Assembly (NCBI RefSeq): GCF_000585375.1
Contig: NZ_KK073874.1
Location: 4,555,151 to 4,619,150, forward strand
From: Cryptosporangium arvum DSM 44712
GTDB lineage: Bacteria; Actinomycetota; Actinomycetes; Mycobacteriales; Cryptosporangiaceae
Direction: 5' to 3'
DNA length: 64,000 nt
The notes under the pieces are model-generated. The model saw nothing but the letters and a program-made list of their open reading frames with translations, ran no database searches and was not told the DNA's origin. Numbering within the stretch: position 1 is the first letter of the stretch; every line of letters begins with the position of its first letter. Below are positions 62,343 to 64,000 of this stretch, in pieces. Both the position numbers and the translations under genes were made by a program.

Positions 62343-62936
62343 TCAGGTGATGGGGGCGGGTGCGGGGGTGGTGGCGGTCCGCATCGCGGTGGCCAGGGTC
62401 ACGGCGGTGTCGACCACCGTGTCGAGGTCGTCGCCGAGGCGGCCGTCGGCCCACTGGCGGGCCAGCTCGGCCATCGCTCCGGTGAACATCGTCGCGGCCA
62501 CCAGCACCGGGGTGCTCGGGGTGCCGCTCATCGCGATCAGGCCCTCGAGCAGCTCGGTCTCGGTGACGCGGCGGCGGCTCGCCAGCACCTCGCTGCTGAA
62601 CAGCAGGCGGCCGCGGCGCGGGTCGTCGCGCAGGAACTCCAGGACGCCGCGGACACCGGCCCGGGTGCGTGCCTCCGCGCCGGAGCCGGCGGACGCGACC
62701 GCGCGCTGCAACGCGTCGCCCAGCGCGCTGGCCTGGCCGTCGTAGACCGCCCCGAGCAGCCCGCCGACGTCGGCGAAGTTCTCGTAGAAGTAGCGGGTGT
62801 GCAGCTGGGCCTCCCGGCAGACCGCGCGCACGGTCAGGTCGGCTTCCGCGCCGAACAGCCGGTAGCCGGCGCGGACGAGCATCTCGCGGCGCTCGGCTCG
62901 CCGGTCCTCTGCGGAGACGCCGGCCCATCGGGTCAT
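62343..62936 (-). CDS. TetR family transcriptional regulator
   Basis: 197-aa repressor from ATG 62936. The N-terminal DNA-binding helices are RRAERREMLVRAGYRLFGAE and LTVRAVCREAQLHTRYFYEN, with RYFYENFADVGGLLGAVYD close to the TetR consensus. The C-terminal ligand domain has LLFSSEVLASRRRVTETELL and ATMFTGAMAELARQWADGRL. It is divergent from the MpaB-type oxygenase gene, with two copies of a 22-bp palindrome-containing repeat between them, and so is likely its repressor as well as an autorepressor. Confidence 0.9.
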   Translation of the reverse strand: MTRWAGVSAEDRRAERREMLVRAGYRLFGAEADLTVRAVCREAQLHTRYFYENFADVGGLLGAVYDGQASALGDALQRAVASAGSGAEARTRAGVRGVLEFLRDDPRRGRLLFSSEVLASRRRVTETELLEGLIAMSGTPSTPVLVAATMFTGAMAELARQWADGRLGDDLDTVVDTAVTLATAMRTATTPAPAPIT

Positions 62937-62950
62937 CTCCCCACCCTACA

Positions 62951-63003
62951 AGTCTGGACACGGGCGTTGCCAGAACCTAGTCTGGATACGGTCGTAGCCA
63001 GAA
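62951..63003. promoter_or_regulatory. Tandem TetR operators upstream of the oxygenase
   Basis: Two 25-bp copies (62951-62975 and 62979-63003), identical at 22 positions and 28 bp apart, each contain an imperfect palindrome of the form TCTGGnnACGnnCGTnnCCAGA. They fill the gap between the divergent TetR (ATG 62936) and oxygenase (ATG 63016) genes, as expected for a cooperative TetR operator pair. Confidence 0.8.
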
Positions 63004-63015
63004 TTGGAGGCTCCC

Positions 63016-63996
63016 ATGCCGAACGTCCTCGCCACCCGTTTCCAGCAGTCGTTCGACGCCGACACCCGGTCGAGGTTCTTCCGCGGGATGGACTTCCGCT
63101 CGCCCGAGGGTGACCCGGGTTGGTTCGGGCCCGACAGTGCGGTCTGGTACGTCCACTCGCACACGCCCGCGGTGATCCTCGGGCTGGTCGCGGCGTCGTA
63201 CATCGAAGGGCTCGACCCGAGCATCAGCTGGATGGGGTACGACCACTCGCGGCTCGTCGAGCGCAAGGACGGGGTGCCCACCGGGGCGATCGACGAGGAG
63301 GGCGGGAAGGTCCGTCTCGGACACTCGGTGGCGTTCTTCATCGGGACGGCCTACGGGTCGACGAAGACCGCGGAGAACCTGGCCCGCACCGTGCGCGCGA
63401 TGCACCACACGGTGAAGGGTGTGCGTCCGGACGGGTTGGCCTACGACGCCGACTCGCCGGAGTGGCTGCGCTGGAACTACGCGACCGTGGTGTGGGGGCT
63501 GGCCACCGCGCACGAGCGGTACCACCGGGCGCCGCTGGCCGACATCGACCGCTACTACCGCGAGTTCGTCCGGGTCGGCGAGGCGCTCGGCGGCACCGAC
63601 CTGCCCACCACCAAACAGGAGACGCTCGACTGCCTCGAGTCCTACCTGCCCAAACTGGCGGTGACGCCGATCAAGGCGTTCGCCACCGGCCCGAACCTGC
63701 GCGGGAACGGGCGGCGGGCCTGGGAGCCCGGCAGCGAGTTCCTCGACTGGGCGGTACGCGACATGCTGCCCGGGTGGGCCCAGAAGCTCGCGATGTACCA
63801 GCGCCCGAACCCGGTGGCGCTGCGGTTACGACGGGCCGCGCTGCGTGCGGTGGTCAACGGGGCCGAGTCGCCGCTGCGCGAGTTCCACGAGGCCCGGGCG
63901 CGGGTGGCGGCCGGCGTCACCGCGTCGGTGACGTCCACCCGCCCCGAATCCCCGGATCCCACCCGCACCCGCGCCGAGGTGGAGGCCGCCCTCTGA
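63016..63996 (+). CDS. Oxygenase MpaB family protein (DUF2236)
   Basis: 326-aa protein of the MpaB/latex-clearing-protein superfamily (DUF2236), a heme-dependent group that includes rubber oxygenase Lcp and the fungal MpaB. ATG 63016 has GGAGG upstream, while a TTG 12 bases earlier lacks one. Family segments are the HSVAFFIGTAYGSTKTAENL region, the histidine motif VRAMHHTVKG, and LRWNYATVVWGLATAHERYH, with the conserved Trp/His helix. A C-terminal hydrophobic-to-basic tail follows. The mycobacterial and fungal relatives act on aliphatic or terpenoid compounds. It is divergent from TetR across two tandem operators. Confidence 0.85.
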   Translation: MPNVLATRFQQSFDADTRSRFFRGMDFRSPEGDPGWFGPDSAVWYVHSHTPAVILGLVAASYIEGLDPSISWMGYDHSRLVERKDGVPTGAIDEEGGKVRLGHSVAFFIGTAYGSTKTAENLARTVRAMHHTVKGVRPDGLAYDADSPEWLRWNYATVVWGLATAHERYHRAPLADIDRYYREFVRVGEALGGTDLPTTKQETLDCLESYLPKLAVTPIKAFATGPNLRGNGRRAWEPGSEFLDWAVRDMLPGWAQKLAMYQRPNPVALRLRRAALRAVVNGAESPLREFHEARARVAAGVTASVTSTRPESPDPTRTRAEVEAAL

Positions 63997-64000
63997 CCGG

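Overview
The window is very GC-rich double-stranded bacterial DNA with G or C at most third codon positions, frequent GTG/TTG starts, ATGA/GTGA translational coupling, and actinobacterial families (IclR, GntR and large LuxR regulators, KtrAB, CYP142-like P450, MMPL pump, MpaB-type oxygenase, GH4/GH2/GH1 sugar enzymes). It looks like a chromosomal segment of a saprophytic, non-Streptomyces actinomycete; the genus cannot be fixed from sequence alone. No rRNA, tRNA, CRISPR array, insertion sequence or prophage was seen.

Layout. 1-7577: a galactoside utilisation block, with two ABC sugar permeases (the first cut by the window edge), a GH4 glycosidase and an AgaS-type sugar isomerase in one overlapping operon, then an alpha/beta hydrolase and a LacZ-type GH2 beta-galactosidase. 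7579-11731: a proline-rich membrane protein, a histidinol-phosphatase-like enzyme and the KtrB/KtrA potassium uptake pair. 11754-18189: a FAD monooxygenase divergent from its MarR repressor across two palindromic operators, then a giant kinase-ATPase-GAF-GGDEF protein. 18220-21704: IclR regulator, 3-oxoacid CoA-transferase subunits and a FMN lactate-type oxidase. 21784-24840: a stand-alone NACHT NTPase, a candidate antiphage protein. 24995-27790: MMPL pump and divergent TetR with twin operators.

27787-35430: a tight nine-gene operon opposite a GntR regulator. It encodes a molybdenum hydroxylase whose Mo subunit is split in two (the nicotinate dehydrogenase NdhL/NdhM arrangement), CoxD/CoxE-like MoxR and VWA maturation proteins, a COG3618-type lactonase, a YCII protein and a chorismate-mutase-like protein. 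I read this as a catabolic island for an aromatic or N-heterocyclic substrate. 35478-40963: LuxR and AraC regulators, an alpha/beta hydrolase and a metallo-beta-lactamase-fold hydrolase.

41164-47027 is a damaged neighbourhood: a lipoprotein, a frameshifted GNAT remnant, and a proteasome-like Ntn hydrolase whose 3' end runs into the 3' end of a convergent TIR-NTPase-repeat (STAND) gene, apparently a deletion scar. 47110-53219: GH1 beta-glucosidase with a LacI/CebR-like operator, sugar efflux MFS, Ca2+/H+ antiporter and a membrane GGDEF-EAL protein. 53279-64000: a membrane-anchored lytic transglycosylase-like protein, an EcKL/APH-like kinase next to a CYP142-like P450, an AEC transporter, GlgX with two uncharacterised followers, and a TetR/MpaB-oxygenase pair with tandem operators.

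The most distinctive items are the two NLR-like STAND NTPases, the convergent-gene deletion scar, and the Mo-hydroxylase operon.
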